A stretch of DNA of 64,000 nucleotides from Marinomonas foliarum (GTDB taxonomy: Bacteria; Pseudomonadota; Gammaproteobacteria; Pseudomonadales; Marinomonadaceae). The DNA is taken from contig NZ_QPJQ01000011.1 in assembly GCF_003337275.1 (NCBI RefSeq), forward strand, positions 1-64,000, read 5' to 3'. The notes under the pieces are model-generated. The model saw only the letters and a program-made list of their open reading frames with translations, was not told the origin of the DNA and did no database searches. Position 1 is the first letter of the stretch, and every line of letters starts with the position of its first letter. This document shows positions 1 to 6,900 of this stretch, in pieces. A program made the position numbers and the translations under genes.

Positions 1-1
1 A

Positions 2-61
2 AACTGGCAGCCAATAGGTGATGTGGAATTAAATCCAGAGCAACACAAAGACGCTGCTTAA
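2..61 (+). other. Possible C-terminal fragment of an unidentified gene
   Basis: An open frame enters from the left window edge and ends at TAA 59-61; the 19 visible residues include NWQPIGDV and end EQHKDAA. It runs opposite to the tnsA-like gene and stops exactly where that gene stops. It could be the tail of an insertion-sequence transposase that broke tnsA, but 19 residues are too few to identify it, and it could be chance. Confidence 0.25.
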
Positions 62-724
62 TTATTTTAGGCGACAACTACCTTGAAAGACGCCGCTATG
101 CTTGTTTTCCAGCTGTGCTTGAAATATTTCAAAATAAGTATGTAAAGATGAAAAGTCCGCTTCTTCTAATGGAGAACTATGGTTATACAACAGGTTGATG
201 TTATCAAATGTGATTGAAGGAATCTGAGCTTCTGTAACCAAATAAAACGGTATCGATTTATCACGCCAATATCTACGCTCAATTTCAAGCTTTTCTATCG
301 TTCGAGGGTTAAGTAATGCTTCTGTATGCTTTACCTGAATAGCGAAGCGCGGACAACCGCCTTCTTTAGCATCAACAACAAAATCACTACTCATGTATTG
401 CGCGATGCCTTGGAAAGAAGGATGTCTAATACCTAGTCGATCACTTAAAGACATAGTTAATTCTAGATCTAGAGGGAATTGCTCACGTATATCAATGGTA
501 GAACTTCGCCATTGAAGTAGTAGAAAGGTTGCAAGTTCAAGATCTGAGAGTAAATGGTGGGTACGATTAGTGAGATGCCCAAATATTCTATGGGAGCGAC
601 CTTCTGAAGCTACATCCCTGACAGTCAGCCATGGTTTATAATTCGAACCTCGCCCTTGACCCCGCCCCTCTTTCAGCCAACGTTTGTTTTTTACTTCTGT
701 ATTCCAATACCGTTTCTTGCCCAT
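62..724 (-). CDS. tnsA: TnsA-like transposon endonuclease, probably C-terminally truncated
   Basis: TnsA cuts the 5' ends of Tn7 during cut-and-paste transposition together with the TnsB transposase. The N-terminal catalytic domain is well kept: KEGRGQG, KPWLTVRDV, HHLLSDLELATFLLL and DIREQFPL match Tn7 TnsA, and the acidic/Lys active-site set (Glu in DLE, Asp in SSDF, Gln-x-Lys in AIQVK) is present. With the ATG at 724 (MGKKRYW, TAGGGTGG about 10 nt upstream) it has 220 residues; a GTG at 736 is also in frame. E. coli TnsA has 273, so about half of the TnsC-contacting C-terminal domain is missing. No tnsB start follows in the 61 bp to the edge, which favours real disruption over a naturally short TnsA. 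The gene points inwards from the transposon end. Confidence 0.85.
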   Translation of the reverse strand: MGKKRYWNTEVKNKRWLKEGRGQGRGSNYKPWLTVRDVASEGRSHRIFGHLTNRTHHLLSDLELATFLLLQWRSSTIDIREQFPLDLELTMSLSDRLGIRHPSFQGIAQYMSSDFVVDAKEGGCPRFAIQVKHTEALLNPRTIEKLEIERRYWRDKSIPFYLVTEAQIPSITFDNINLLYNHSSPLEEADFSSLHTYFEIFQAQLENKHSGVFQGSCRLK

Positions 725-774
725 AAAAAACGCCACCCTAACTAATTCATTTAAAAATAGCTTAGGTGACGCTA

Positions 775-840
775 GTTAACAACTTTTTTGTTTTGTTAGT
801 AACTTTATTGTCTTATTAACAACTTTATTGTCCTGCAACA
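775..840 (-). repeat. Three TnsB-type binding repeats and transposon terminus
   Basis: Three near-identical 17-mers sit at 775-791, 795-811 and 815-831, exactly 20 bp apart; on the minus strand they share the core ACAATAAAGTT-N-TTAA/ACTAAC. The same core, GACAATAAAGTCTTAAACTG, is the TnsB site of Tn7. The outermost copy is followed by the terminal TGT at 838-840. Closely packed copies are typical of the Tn7 right end. The array overlaps the expected tnsA promoter, as in Tn7, where TnsB binding represses the operon (known for Tn7, inferred here). Confidence 0.85.
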
Positions 841-900
841 CTAAGACCGAACTCTTTTTTTATATCACTCAACGGTAACCGATTTCGCTAGGTTGCGCGG
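841..900. promoter_or_regulatory. attTn7 site: insertion point and TnsD target in the glmS 3' end
   Basis: The transposon end at 840 is followed by ctaag (841-845), the candidate 5-bp target duplication, then 19 bp to the glmS stop (865-867). Tn7 inserts about 25 bp behind glmS, guided by TnsD bound to the last codons (here encoding LAKSVTVE). No glmS terminator hairpin is visible between stop and transposon, so the original terminator may lie beyond the far transposon end. The duplication cannot be confirmed without that far end. Confidence 0.75.
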
Positions 901-2691
901 CTGATCTACGTCTGTACCTTTCACAACAGCAACGTGGTAAGACAACAACTGCAGCGGAATGGTATGCACAATCGGCTCTAGAATGCTGTCTACTTTTGGT
1001 ACTTCTGTGAAGATGATGTTGTCTTCATTATGAAGGTCGGTATCTTTATCAGCAAAGACGTACAGTTCACCACCGCGGGCGGCGACTTCTTGTAGATTTG
1101 ACTTAAGCTTGTCCAACATGTCGTTGTGTGGAACCAGGGCAATAATCGGCATATCTTCATCGACCAATGCCAATGGGCCATGTTTCAGTTCGCCTGCAGG
1201 GTAAGCTTCAGCATGAATATAAGAAATTTCTTTCAGCTTTAATGAGCCTTCCAGTGCGATTGGGAACATGGTGCCACGTCCCAAAAATAGCGCATTGGTT
1301 TTATTCGCAAATCGATCTGCTACTTTCTTAATATGAGCGTCTGCCAATAAAGCGTCATTCACATAGGCAGGCAAAGAACGCATCGCTTGTACAAGCTCTT
1401 CTTCTTTTTTTGCAGACAAGCCGTTTTCAACAGCAATTGCTACGCTAGTAATTAATAGTGCCGTTAGCTGAGTTGTAAAGGCTTTGGTTGATGCCACGCC
1501 AATTTCTGGGCCCGCATTGGTCAACAAAGTAAGCGCTGACTCACGTACTAACGTACTAGATGGCACGTTACAAATAGCTAGCGTCGTTAAATAGCCAAGC
1601 TCTTTTGCCATACGTAGTGCAGCCAAGGTATCTGCTGTTTCACCCGATTGAGACAAGGTTAAAAACAAGGTTTTCTTTGGCACTGCCACTTTGCGATAGC
1701 GATATTCGCTGGCCACTTCCACGGTACATGGCAAACCAGCTAAATCTTCGATCCAGTATTTTGCCACCATGCCGGCATGGTAGCTGGTACCACAAGCAAC
1801 GATATGAACATTTTCAACTTCTTTTAAGAAGCCAGAATTAACACCAAAACAGCTAGTAAGTACTTTGGTTTCGCTAATCCGCCCCTCTAAACAGGCGCTA
1901 ATCACTTTAGGTTGTTCGTAGATTTCTTTCATCATGTAATGACGAAACTCGCCTTTGTCTGTGGCATCGACGTTGTGGTTAAACACGCTAATTGGTCGGT
2001 CTTGCAATTCGCCTTTTGCATCATAGATAGAGACTTGATCACGGCTAACTTCGGCGACATCGCCCTCTTCTAAGAAGATGAATTGGTCGGTAACGTGTAA
2101 CAAAGCAAGCTGGTCTGATGCTACGAAGTTTTCTTCAATACCAACCCCAACGACAAGCGGACTGCCTTTTCGAGCCGCTATAAAGCGTTCGTTATCGTCT
2201 TTTTGCACCACGCCAATTGCAAAAGCACCATGTAGTTTTGTCAACGCAGCTTGAACCGCTTTCAGCAAATCCGGCTGTGTTTTCATTGCATCGTGTATAA
2301 GATGAACAATAACTTCGGTGTCTGTTTCAGATTTAAATTCATAGCCTTTGGCTTTTAATTCGCGACGCAGAGGCTCGTGATTTTCAATAATGCCGTTGTG
2401 CACTAGTGCAAGGTCATCACCAGAGAAATGCGGATGCGCATTGGCTTCCGTTGGTTTGCCATGGGTCGCCCAACGAGTATGTGCGATGCCCATTTTGCCA
2501 TCTAGTGGCTCAGCCTCAAACTTGTCTTTTAACGCTTGAACTTTACCTACTGCACGGTGTGAAAACACACCGTCTTCGTTGTTAATCGCAACACCGGAAG
2601 AGTCATAACCACGGTATTCAAGGCGGCTTAAGCCTTCGATTAAAATTTTTGATACGTTACGACGTGCAATGGCACCAACTATTCCGCACAT
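865..2691 (-). CDS. glmS: Glutamine--fructose-6-phosphate aminotransferase (isomerizing)
   Basis: Makes glucosamine-6-phosphate from fructose-6-phosphate and glutamine, the first committed step to UDP-GlcNAc for peptidoglycan and lipopolysaccharide. The 608-residue length equals the family norm (E. coli 609). Cys2 of MCGIVGA is the glutaminase nucleophile of the class II amidotransferase domain (about 1-240); two SIS sugar-isomerase domains follow (about 285-608), with the SQSGETADT signature and a typical LAKSVTVE end. It lies 75 bp downstream of glmU on the same strand, so the two probably form one operon, with a palindrome in the gap. Its 3' end is the target of the Tn7-like element. Confidence 0.97.
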   Translation of the reverse strand: MCGIVGAIARRNVSKILIEGLSRLEYRGYDSSGVAINNEDGVFSHRAVGKVQALKDKFEAEPLDGKMGIAHTRWATHGKPTEANAHPHFSGDDLALVHNGIIENHEPLRRELKAKGYEFKSETDTEVIVHLIHDAMKTQPDLLKAVQAALTKLHGAFAIGVVQKDDNERFIAARKGSPLVVGVGIEENFVASDQLALLHVTDQFIFLEEGDVAEVSRDQVSIYDAKGELQDRPISVFNHNVDATDKGEFRHYMMKEIYEQPKVISACLEGRISETKVLTSCFGVNSGFLKEVENVHIVACGTSYHAGMVAKYWIEDLAGLPCTVEVASEYRYRKVAVPKKTLFLTLSQSGETADTLAALRMAKELGYLTTLAICNVPSSTLVRESALTLLTNAGPEIGVASTKAFTTQLTALLITSVAIAVENGLSAKKEEELVQAMRSLPAYVNDALLADAHIKKVADRFANKTNALFLGRGTMFPIALEGSLKLKEISYIHAEAYPAGELKHGPLALVDEDMPIIALVPHNDMLDKLKSNLQEVAARGGELYVFADKDTDLHNEDNIIFTEVPKVDSILEPIVHTIPLQLLSYHVAVVKGTDVDQPRNLAKSVTVE

Positions 2692-2716
2692 GAGAGAATC
2701 CTTTTTGTGTCTGCGA

Positions 2717-2735
2717 AAAGGGGTCTGACCCCTTT
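2717..2735. repeat. Perfect 9+1+9 palindrome between glmU and glmS
   Basis: AAAGGGGTC-T-GACCCCTTT forms a perfect stem in the 75-bp gap between glmU and glmS. There is no T-tract directly after it on either strand, so it is not a standard terminator. Similar GGGGTC(A/T)GACCCC palindromes occur as short dispersed repeats in many proteobacteria, often linked to REP-type elements; that link is inferred here. It could modulate read-through from glmU to glmS or mRNA processing. Confidence 0.6.
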
Positions 2736-2766
2736 AATGCTTTTAAATTTAAATTATTTTAAACGT

Positions 2767-4128
2767 TTATTTTTTGGTGGGCCTAGGCCAATTGTCTTTA
2801 TTGGTTTGTCGTGCTCTAGCGAAAGCTAATTGCTTCTCACCAACTTGTTTAGTGATGGTCGAGCCTGCTGCAATGGTTGCGCCTTCGGCTACTTGGACGG
2901 GGGCAACTAATGAGGTGTTGGATCCGATGAATACGTTATTGGCTACTTGTGTCTTATGTTTATTAACGCCATCGTAATTACAGGTAATGGTACCTGCGCC
3001 CACGTTTACGTTAGCACCCATTTCGGTGTCGCCAATGTAGCTCAAGTGGTTTACCTTGCTACCTTCACCAATAATGGCTTTTTTCGTTTCAACAAAATTA
3101 CCTATTTTGGCTTTATTAGCCAGTTGAGTTCCTGGACGTAAGCGTGCAAATGGCCCGATGTCACAAGATTCACCCACCAGACTGTCTTCAATCAAGGTGT
3201 TGCTTTTTATAATGGTATTGTCGCCCACAATGCAATTTTTAAGGTAGCAGTTTGGCCCAACTTCCACACCAGAACCCAACACAACTTTTCCTTCAAAGAC
3301 ACAATTCACATCGATAATGACATCGTTTCCAGTTACTAGCTCACCACGAACATCAATGCGAGATGGATCCAACAAGGTCGCACCATTTTGCATAAGACTA
3401 ATGGCTTGCTGACTTTGTAACTCTCGCTCTAATGCTGCAAGTTGTACACGGTCATTGACTCCAGCGACTTCGGCTTCGTTTTCTGGATTGACAGTGACGA
3501 TATCAACGCCGTCACGTGCCGCCATGGCAATCACGTCAGTTAGGTAATATTCGCCTTGGGCATTGTTGTTTGTTAAAGCAGCAAGCCACCCCTGAAGGCG
3601 TGCATTTGGCGCCAATAGGATGCCCGTATTGACTTCTTTAATAGCCAGCTGACTTTCTAAGGCATCTTTTTGTTCAACAATTGCGGTTACTTTACCTTGT
3701 TCATTACGCACGATACGCCCGTAGCCTGTTGGATTATCGAGAGAAATTGTCAATAAAACCAAGGTATTAGCATTCGAAAGTGCTGTCATTTTTTCTAATG
3801 TATAAGCACGAATAAGCGGCACATCACCGTATAAAGTTAAAGTCGCACCATCAGCTTGAAGAAAAGGCGCAACGCGGCGCAACGCATCCCCAGTACCTTG
3901 TGGGTCGTTTTGCCAAACAATATTGGCTGAAAAATCCTGACAATTCGCTTCGACCTGTTCGCCTTGATGTCCAACAACAAGGTGTAATTTCGAATCTGCC
4001 AATGTGCTTGCGGTTGTCAGCACTCTTCTTACCATAGCGATACCACCTACTTTGTGCAGTACCTTGGAAAATGCAGATTTCATTCGGCTACCCTTTCCGG
4101 CAGCAAGAATTACGATGTCCTGAGTCAT
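2767..4128 (-). CDS. glmU: Bifunctional GlcNAc-1-P uridyltransferase / GlcN-1-P acetyltransferase
   Basis: Catalyses the last two steps to UDP-GlcNAc: acetylation of glucosamine-1-phosphate and transfer of UMP. The start chosen is ATG 4126-4128 (MTQDIVILAAGKGSRM) with AAGGA 8 nt upstream; the frame stays open 32 codons further up, but those are not family-like. Length 453 (E. coli 456). The N-terminal nucleotidyltransferase domain (about 1-227) carries LAAGKGSRMKS; the C-terminal left-handed beta-helix (about 250-453) has hexapeptide repeats, and the acetyltransferase region contains NFVETK and NYDGVNKHKT. It precedes glmS. The atp operon often found upstream of glmU is not adjacent; a divergent PPOX-like gene is. 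Confidence 0.97.
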   Translation of the reverse strand: MTQDIVILAAGKGSRMKSAFSKVLHKVGGIAMVRRVLTTASTLADSKLHLVVGHQGEQVEANCQDFSANIVWQNDPQGTGDALRRVAPFLQADGATLTLYGDVPLIRAYTLEKMTALSNANTLVLLTISLDNPTGYGRIVRNEQGKVTAIVEQKDALESQLAIKEVNTGILLAPNARLQGWLAALTNNNAQGEYYLTDVIAMAARDGVDIVTVNPENEAEVAGVNDRVQLAALERELQSQQAISLMQNGATLLDPSRIDVRGELVTGNDVIIDVNCVFEGKVVLGSGVEVGPNCYLKNCIVGDNTIIKSNTLIEDSLVGESCDIGPFARLRPGTQLANKAKIGNFVETKKAIIGEGSKVNHLSYIGDTEMGANVNVGAGTITCNYDGVNKHKTQVANNVFIGSNTSLVAPVQVAEGATIAAGSTITKQVGEKQLAFARARQTNKDNWPRPTKK

Positions 4129-4425
4129 GAAGCGTCCTTGTATTGGCGTCTTTAAATAATGAATAAATTTAGGATGGGAGCCATTAGACCTTTTTGCAAA
4201 AAACGCTACAACCCAAATTGTCACAAAAAAATTGACAATTTTTATAAAAAATCATAAATCAATGATTTTCAACGCTTCCGCACAAGACAAAAACCAATAT
4301 TGTCAGAGAATTATCAATCTGATGGTTGGAGGTTACATTAAGGCGTTTGCAGTATAAAATACCTTCTAATATTAATAGTAACCATTATCAATGATTGACC
4401 ACACCTGCAACAATAAAGGACGAAC
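4129..4425. promoter_or_regulatory. Divergent promoter region glmU / PPOX-like gene
   Basis: This 297-bp AT-rich gap must hold promoters for glmU (leftwards) and the PPOX-like gene (rightwards). A stretch near 4369-4396 (aatagtaaccattatcaatg) has some likeness to a Fur box but with several mismatches. AAAGGA at 4416-4421 is the ribosome-binding site of the rightward gene. No hairpin terminator or short gene was seen. Confidence 0.45.
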
Positions 4426-4980
4426 ATGAGTAAACTCAGCGAACCACAACAACTTAATGCACTTTATAAAGAGGCACATCCTTTAGCATTAAAAAAGGAG
4501 ATTGATGCGTTGGAGCAGCACTCCATCACCTTCATTGAATATTGCCCTTTTATGATAATGTCGACATCGGACGAAAACGGCTTCGCTGACGTATCGCCTC
4601 GTGGTGGGGACGCTGGATTTATTAAGGTTTTAGATTCTAATACGATCGCTTTTTCAGACCTTCCTGGTAACAATCGTCTAGACAGCCTTAGAAACATTGT
4701 TGAGCGCCCTGAAGTAGGGCTGCTGTTTATGATTCCTGGGATTGGTGAGGTTGTACGTATAAAGGGCACAGCTAGCCTACACACTGACAAGGACACACTT
4801 GATTTGTTCGCTGGAGATAATAAGCCACCCAAGTTAGTCGTTAAAATACAAGTGCATAAATTACTGTTTCACTGCCCTAAAGCCATTGCCGTTGCCAAAC
4901 TTTGGAGCGAAGAGAATAAAGTAGAACGCTCTTTCCTACCTTCATTATTGACCATCATTCAAGACCAAGTCCCAGAGTAA
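4426..4980 (+). CDS. PPOX-type FMN-binding protein (MSMEG_1061-like)
   Basis: A 184-residue member of the pyridoxamine-phosphate-oxidase split-barrel superfamily. The pattern FMIMSTSDENGFADVSPRGGDAGF followed by LPGNNRLDSLRNI and a VGLLFMIPG strand is that of the MSMEG_1061-type FMN- or F420-binding subgroup, not of biosynthetic PdxH. Such proteins are thought to bind flavin and reduce small substrates, but the physiological role of this subgroup is unknown. Good AAAGGA ribosome-binding site 5-10 nt before the ATG. Stands alone, divergent from glmU, convergent with a LysR gene; a strong hairpin overlaps its stop codon. Confidence 0.85.
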   Translation: MSKLSEPQQLNALYKEAHPLALKKEIDALEQHSITFIEYCPFMIMSTSDENGFADVSPRGGDAGFIKVLDSNTIAFSDLPGNNRLDSLRNIVERPEVGLLFMIPGIGEVVRIKGTASLHTDKDTLDLFAGDNKPPKLVVKIQVHKLLFHCPKAIAVAKLWSEENKVERSFLPSLLTIIQDQVPE

Positions 4981-4992
4981 TGTGGGACTTGG
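4965..4992. terminator. 10-bp hairpin with the stop codon in its loop
   Basis: CCAAGTCCCA (4965-4974) pairs perfectly with TGGGACTTGG (4983-4992) around an 8-nt loop holding the TAA stop of the PPOX-like gene (4978-4980). It lies between two convergent genes, so it may end transcripts from both sides, but no T-tract follows on either strand; it may act instead as an RNA 3'-end stabiliser. Confidence 0.5.
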
Positions 4993-4999
4993 GGGGCTG

Positions 5000-5923
5000 T
5001 CACAATAACGAAGAAGCTTTACGACTTGGGCATGCATTGCATTCCGCCTGAAGAAGTTCAACCAGCAGTCTAGTCGCGGGCCCCGTTCGTTCACCTTTGC
5101 CGAAGATGGCATACATGTGGAAATTTCGCTCACTGCCAGAGATTAGTTTCAGCTTTTGCAGCTTTCCGCTTTGCAGTGCGTACTCCAAGTCAGCCTTTGG
5201 CAACCATGCAAAACCAATACCGCTCGTGACAATTTCTAAAGCAGACTGCACGCTCGATACCGTCCAGCGACGATCCGTCCCTAACCAACCCGCATCAACC
5301 GAGGTTTCAGAGGCAGAATCTCGAATGACGATCTGCAGCTCTCGGCTCAGTCGCTCATTATTAATGGGTTCTACTTCTTGTAGCAATGGATGACTGCTAG
5401 CCGCGACGGCGATCATTTCAACTTCAACAATCGGGTCGGCAAGATAACCTTTCGGAACGATACTGCTAAGCACTAAATCAGGGCGGCCTTTTCTAAGAGC
5501 TTCTTCACCTCCGCTCAATACCGCTTCTTTGAGCTGTACTTGCGTGCCTTGGCTTTGCGGTTCAAATGCTTGCAGCGCTCGCAATAGGGCCGGTGTTGGA
5601 AACGTTTGATCCACCACCAGTTCCAATTCTGGCTCCCAACCTTGGCCTAACGTATGAGCCAATTCTTCTAGGTCTACTGCTTCTTTTATTAGATGGCGAG
5701 ACCGGCGCAATAGCACTTCCCCCCGCTCTGTTAATTTGGCCTTTCGGCCTTCAATAATTAATAGCGGATAACCGAGCTGCTCTTGAAGCTTCGCAACTGT
5801 GTAGCTCACCGAAGACTGGCTTTTGTGTAGCGCTTCCGCTGCTTGGGCAAAGCCGCCTTTATCAACAACTGATTGCAGCACTCGCCATTGTTCTAGGGTT
5901 ACTCTTGGGGCTTTCAAGGTCAT
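5000..5923 (-). CDS. LysR-family regulator, probably of azoR
   Basis: A 307-residue LysR-type transcription factor when begun at ATG 5921-5923 (MTLKAPRVTLEQW); the frame continues 19 codons upstream without family likeness. Residues 8-67 form the winged helix-turn-helix (FAQAAEALHKSQSSVSYTVAKLQEQLG), then a periplasmic-binding-like effector domain. Divergent from the azoreductase gene with a 159-bp shared gap, the usual layout of a LysR regulator and its target. The inducer cannot be read from sequence; quinones or other electrophiles would fit the target. Confidence 0.9.
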   Translation of the reverse strand: MTLKAPRVTLEQWRVLQSVVDKGGFAQAAEALHKSQSSVSYTVAKLQEQLGYPLLIIEGRKAKLTERGEVLLRRSRHLIKEAVDLEELAHTLGQGWEPELELVVDQTFPTPALLRALQAFEPQSQGTQVQLKEAVLSGGEEALRKGRPDLVLSSIVPKGYLADPIVEVEMIAVAASSHPLLQEVEPINNERLSRELQIVIRDSASETSVDAGWLGTDRRWTVSSVQSALEIVTSGIGFAWLPKADLEYALQSGKLQKLKLISGSERNFHMYAIFGKGERTGPATRLLVELLQAECNACPSRKASSLL

Positions 5924-6001
5924 TCTCGTTTTAAAAATATGAATAAATAATGTATCGCATTTTTCGATTAATATCCCCAAAAAATGTCACTTTTTTATCG
6001 A

Positions 6002-6016
6002 ATATATTGGTTATAT
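6002..6016. promoter_or_regulatory. Candidate LysR-box between regulator and azoR
   Basis: ATAT-ATTGGTT-ATAT (6002-6016) is a 4-7-4 interrupted dyad with the size and AT-rich arms of LysR-type boxes (T-N11-A). It lies 67-81 bp upstream of the azoR start, a usual place for activator binding. AT-rich dyads of this size occur by chance, so this is tentative. Confidence 0.35.
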
Positions 6017-6082
6017 GATAGCTTTATTCATCAAGACATAGCGTCTCAAAGACTCTAAACCCCTTATTACGGAGAACTTAAC

Positions 6083-6676
6083 ATGGCTACATTATTACGT
6101 ATCGACTCTAGTGCTTCTGGCGAAAACTCAAAATCACGTCAGTTAGCAAATGAATTTGTTGAAAACTGGTTAGCAAAAAATCCAGGCGGCAAAATTATTG
6201 TTCGTGATGTTGATGCTAATCCACTACCACACTTTACAAGTGAAACTTTGGGTGCATTGTTCACACCAGAAGAAAACCGCACCGCTGAGCAAAAAGCCAT
6301 TGTTGCGATTGGTGATGAGCTTATTAGCGAAATCGAAGCGGCTGATGTTGTGACGGTTTCTGCACCTATGTATAACTTCGGTATTCCTTCTACATTGAAG
6401 TCTTACTTTGACTACATCGCTCGCGCTGGTCGCACTTTCCAATACACAGAAACTGGCCCAGTTGGTTTGCTAAACAAAGATGCTTACATCTTCGTTGCAA
6501 GCGGTAGCTTCTTGGCAGAGACACCAATGGATCACCAAGTTCCTTACCTGAACACTTTCTTAGGTTTTGTTGGTATCACTGTAAAAGAAACTTTCATTGC
6601 TGGTGGTCAAGCACTGGGCGAGCCTGGTGAAGAATCTTTCAACCAAGCAAAAGCAAAAATCGCTACTGCGGCTTAA
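6083..6676 (+). CDS. azoR: FMN-dependent NADH-azoreductase / NADH:quinone oxidoreductase
   Basis: A 197-residue flavodoxin-like enzyme of the AzoR (AcpD) family that uses NADH to reduce quinones and azo compounds, protecting against thiol and quinone stress. Seen: the FMN phosphate loop LRIDSSASGENSKSRQLA at residues 5-22, the APMYNFGIPSTLKSYFDYIARAGRTF block near 94-119 and the VASGSF loop near 139. Length is that of the family (E. coli AzoR 201). GGAGAA ribosome-binding site. Divergent from a LysR gene, its likely regulator, and followed by a strong terminator, so monocistronic. Confidence 0.95.
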   Translation: MATLLRIDSSASGENSKSRQLANEFVENWLAKNPGGKIIVRDVDANPLPHFTSETLGALFTPEENRTAEQKAIVAIGDELISEIEAADVVTVSAPMYNFGIPSTLKSYFDYIARAGRTFQYTETGPVGLLNKDAYIFVASGSFLAETPMDHQVPYLNTFLGFVGITVKETFIAGGQALGEPGEESFNQAKAKIATAA

Positions 6677-6704
6677 TTTAATAGCCCAACGCGATACCTA
6701 AAAA

Positions 6705-6734
6705 AACCGATTAGCACGCTAATCGGTTTTTTTT
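6705..6734 (+). terminator. Rho-independent terminator of azoR
   Basis: AACCGATTAGC (6705-6715) and GCTAATCGGTT (6718-6728) form an 11-bp perfect stem; T8 follows directly (6727-6734). Confidence 0.92.
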
Positions 6735-6771
6735 GCCTAGATTTACATCATGACACCAACACTCGTAGATA

Positions 6772-6892
6772 CTTATAAGTCCTTGTTGGATCACGGCCGT
6801 ACCTCCCTCATCCAACCTACAAAAACATCATAAATGAGACACTCCGTAGGTCTGATGAGACGAGGCACGAGGCGTGATCTGACGTCCATAAG
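6772..6892. repeat. REP-like inverted pair downstream of azoR and tex
   Basis: Two diverged copies of a roughly 48-bp sequence face each other: 6772-6820 (minus strand begins GTAGGTTGGATGAGG) and 6846-6892 (plus strand begins GTAGGTCTGATGAGA); both end near ATAAG. Copy 1 also has its own arms GTTGGAT/ATCCAAC. The layout, in the gap between convergent genes, is that of REP/BIME elements. Family membership would need genome-wide comparison. Confidence 0.6.
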
Positions 6893-6900
6893 CATCTCTC

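Larger units (their letters stand above)
1..840. mobile_element. Right end of a Tn7-like transposon at attTn7
   Basis: The stretch from the window edge to 840 reads as the tnsA-proximal end of a Tn7-like element. Seen: a TnsA homologue pointing away from glmS, then three 20-bp-spaced repeats, then a terminal TGT (read leftwards from 840) with the sequence TGTTGCAGGACAATAAAG, close to the Tn7 end TGTGGGCGGACAATAAAG. The end lies 24 bp behind the glmS stop codon, where Tn7 inserts through TnsD. Orientation also fits: in Tn7 the right end with tnsA faces glmS. The other transposon end, cargo and remaining tns genes are outside the window, so whether it is still mobile cannot be judged here. Confidence 0.85.

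Noticed and set aside
4369-4396. Possible Fur box upstream of the PPOX-like gene
   Set aside because: Only partial dyad likeness to the 19-bp consensus in AT-rich DNA; not listed as a site.
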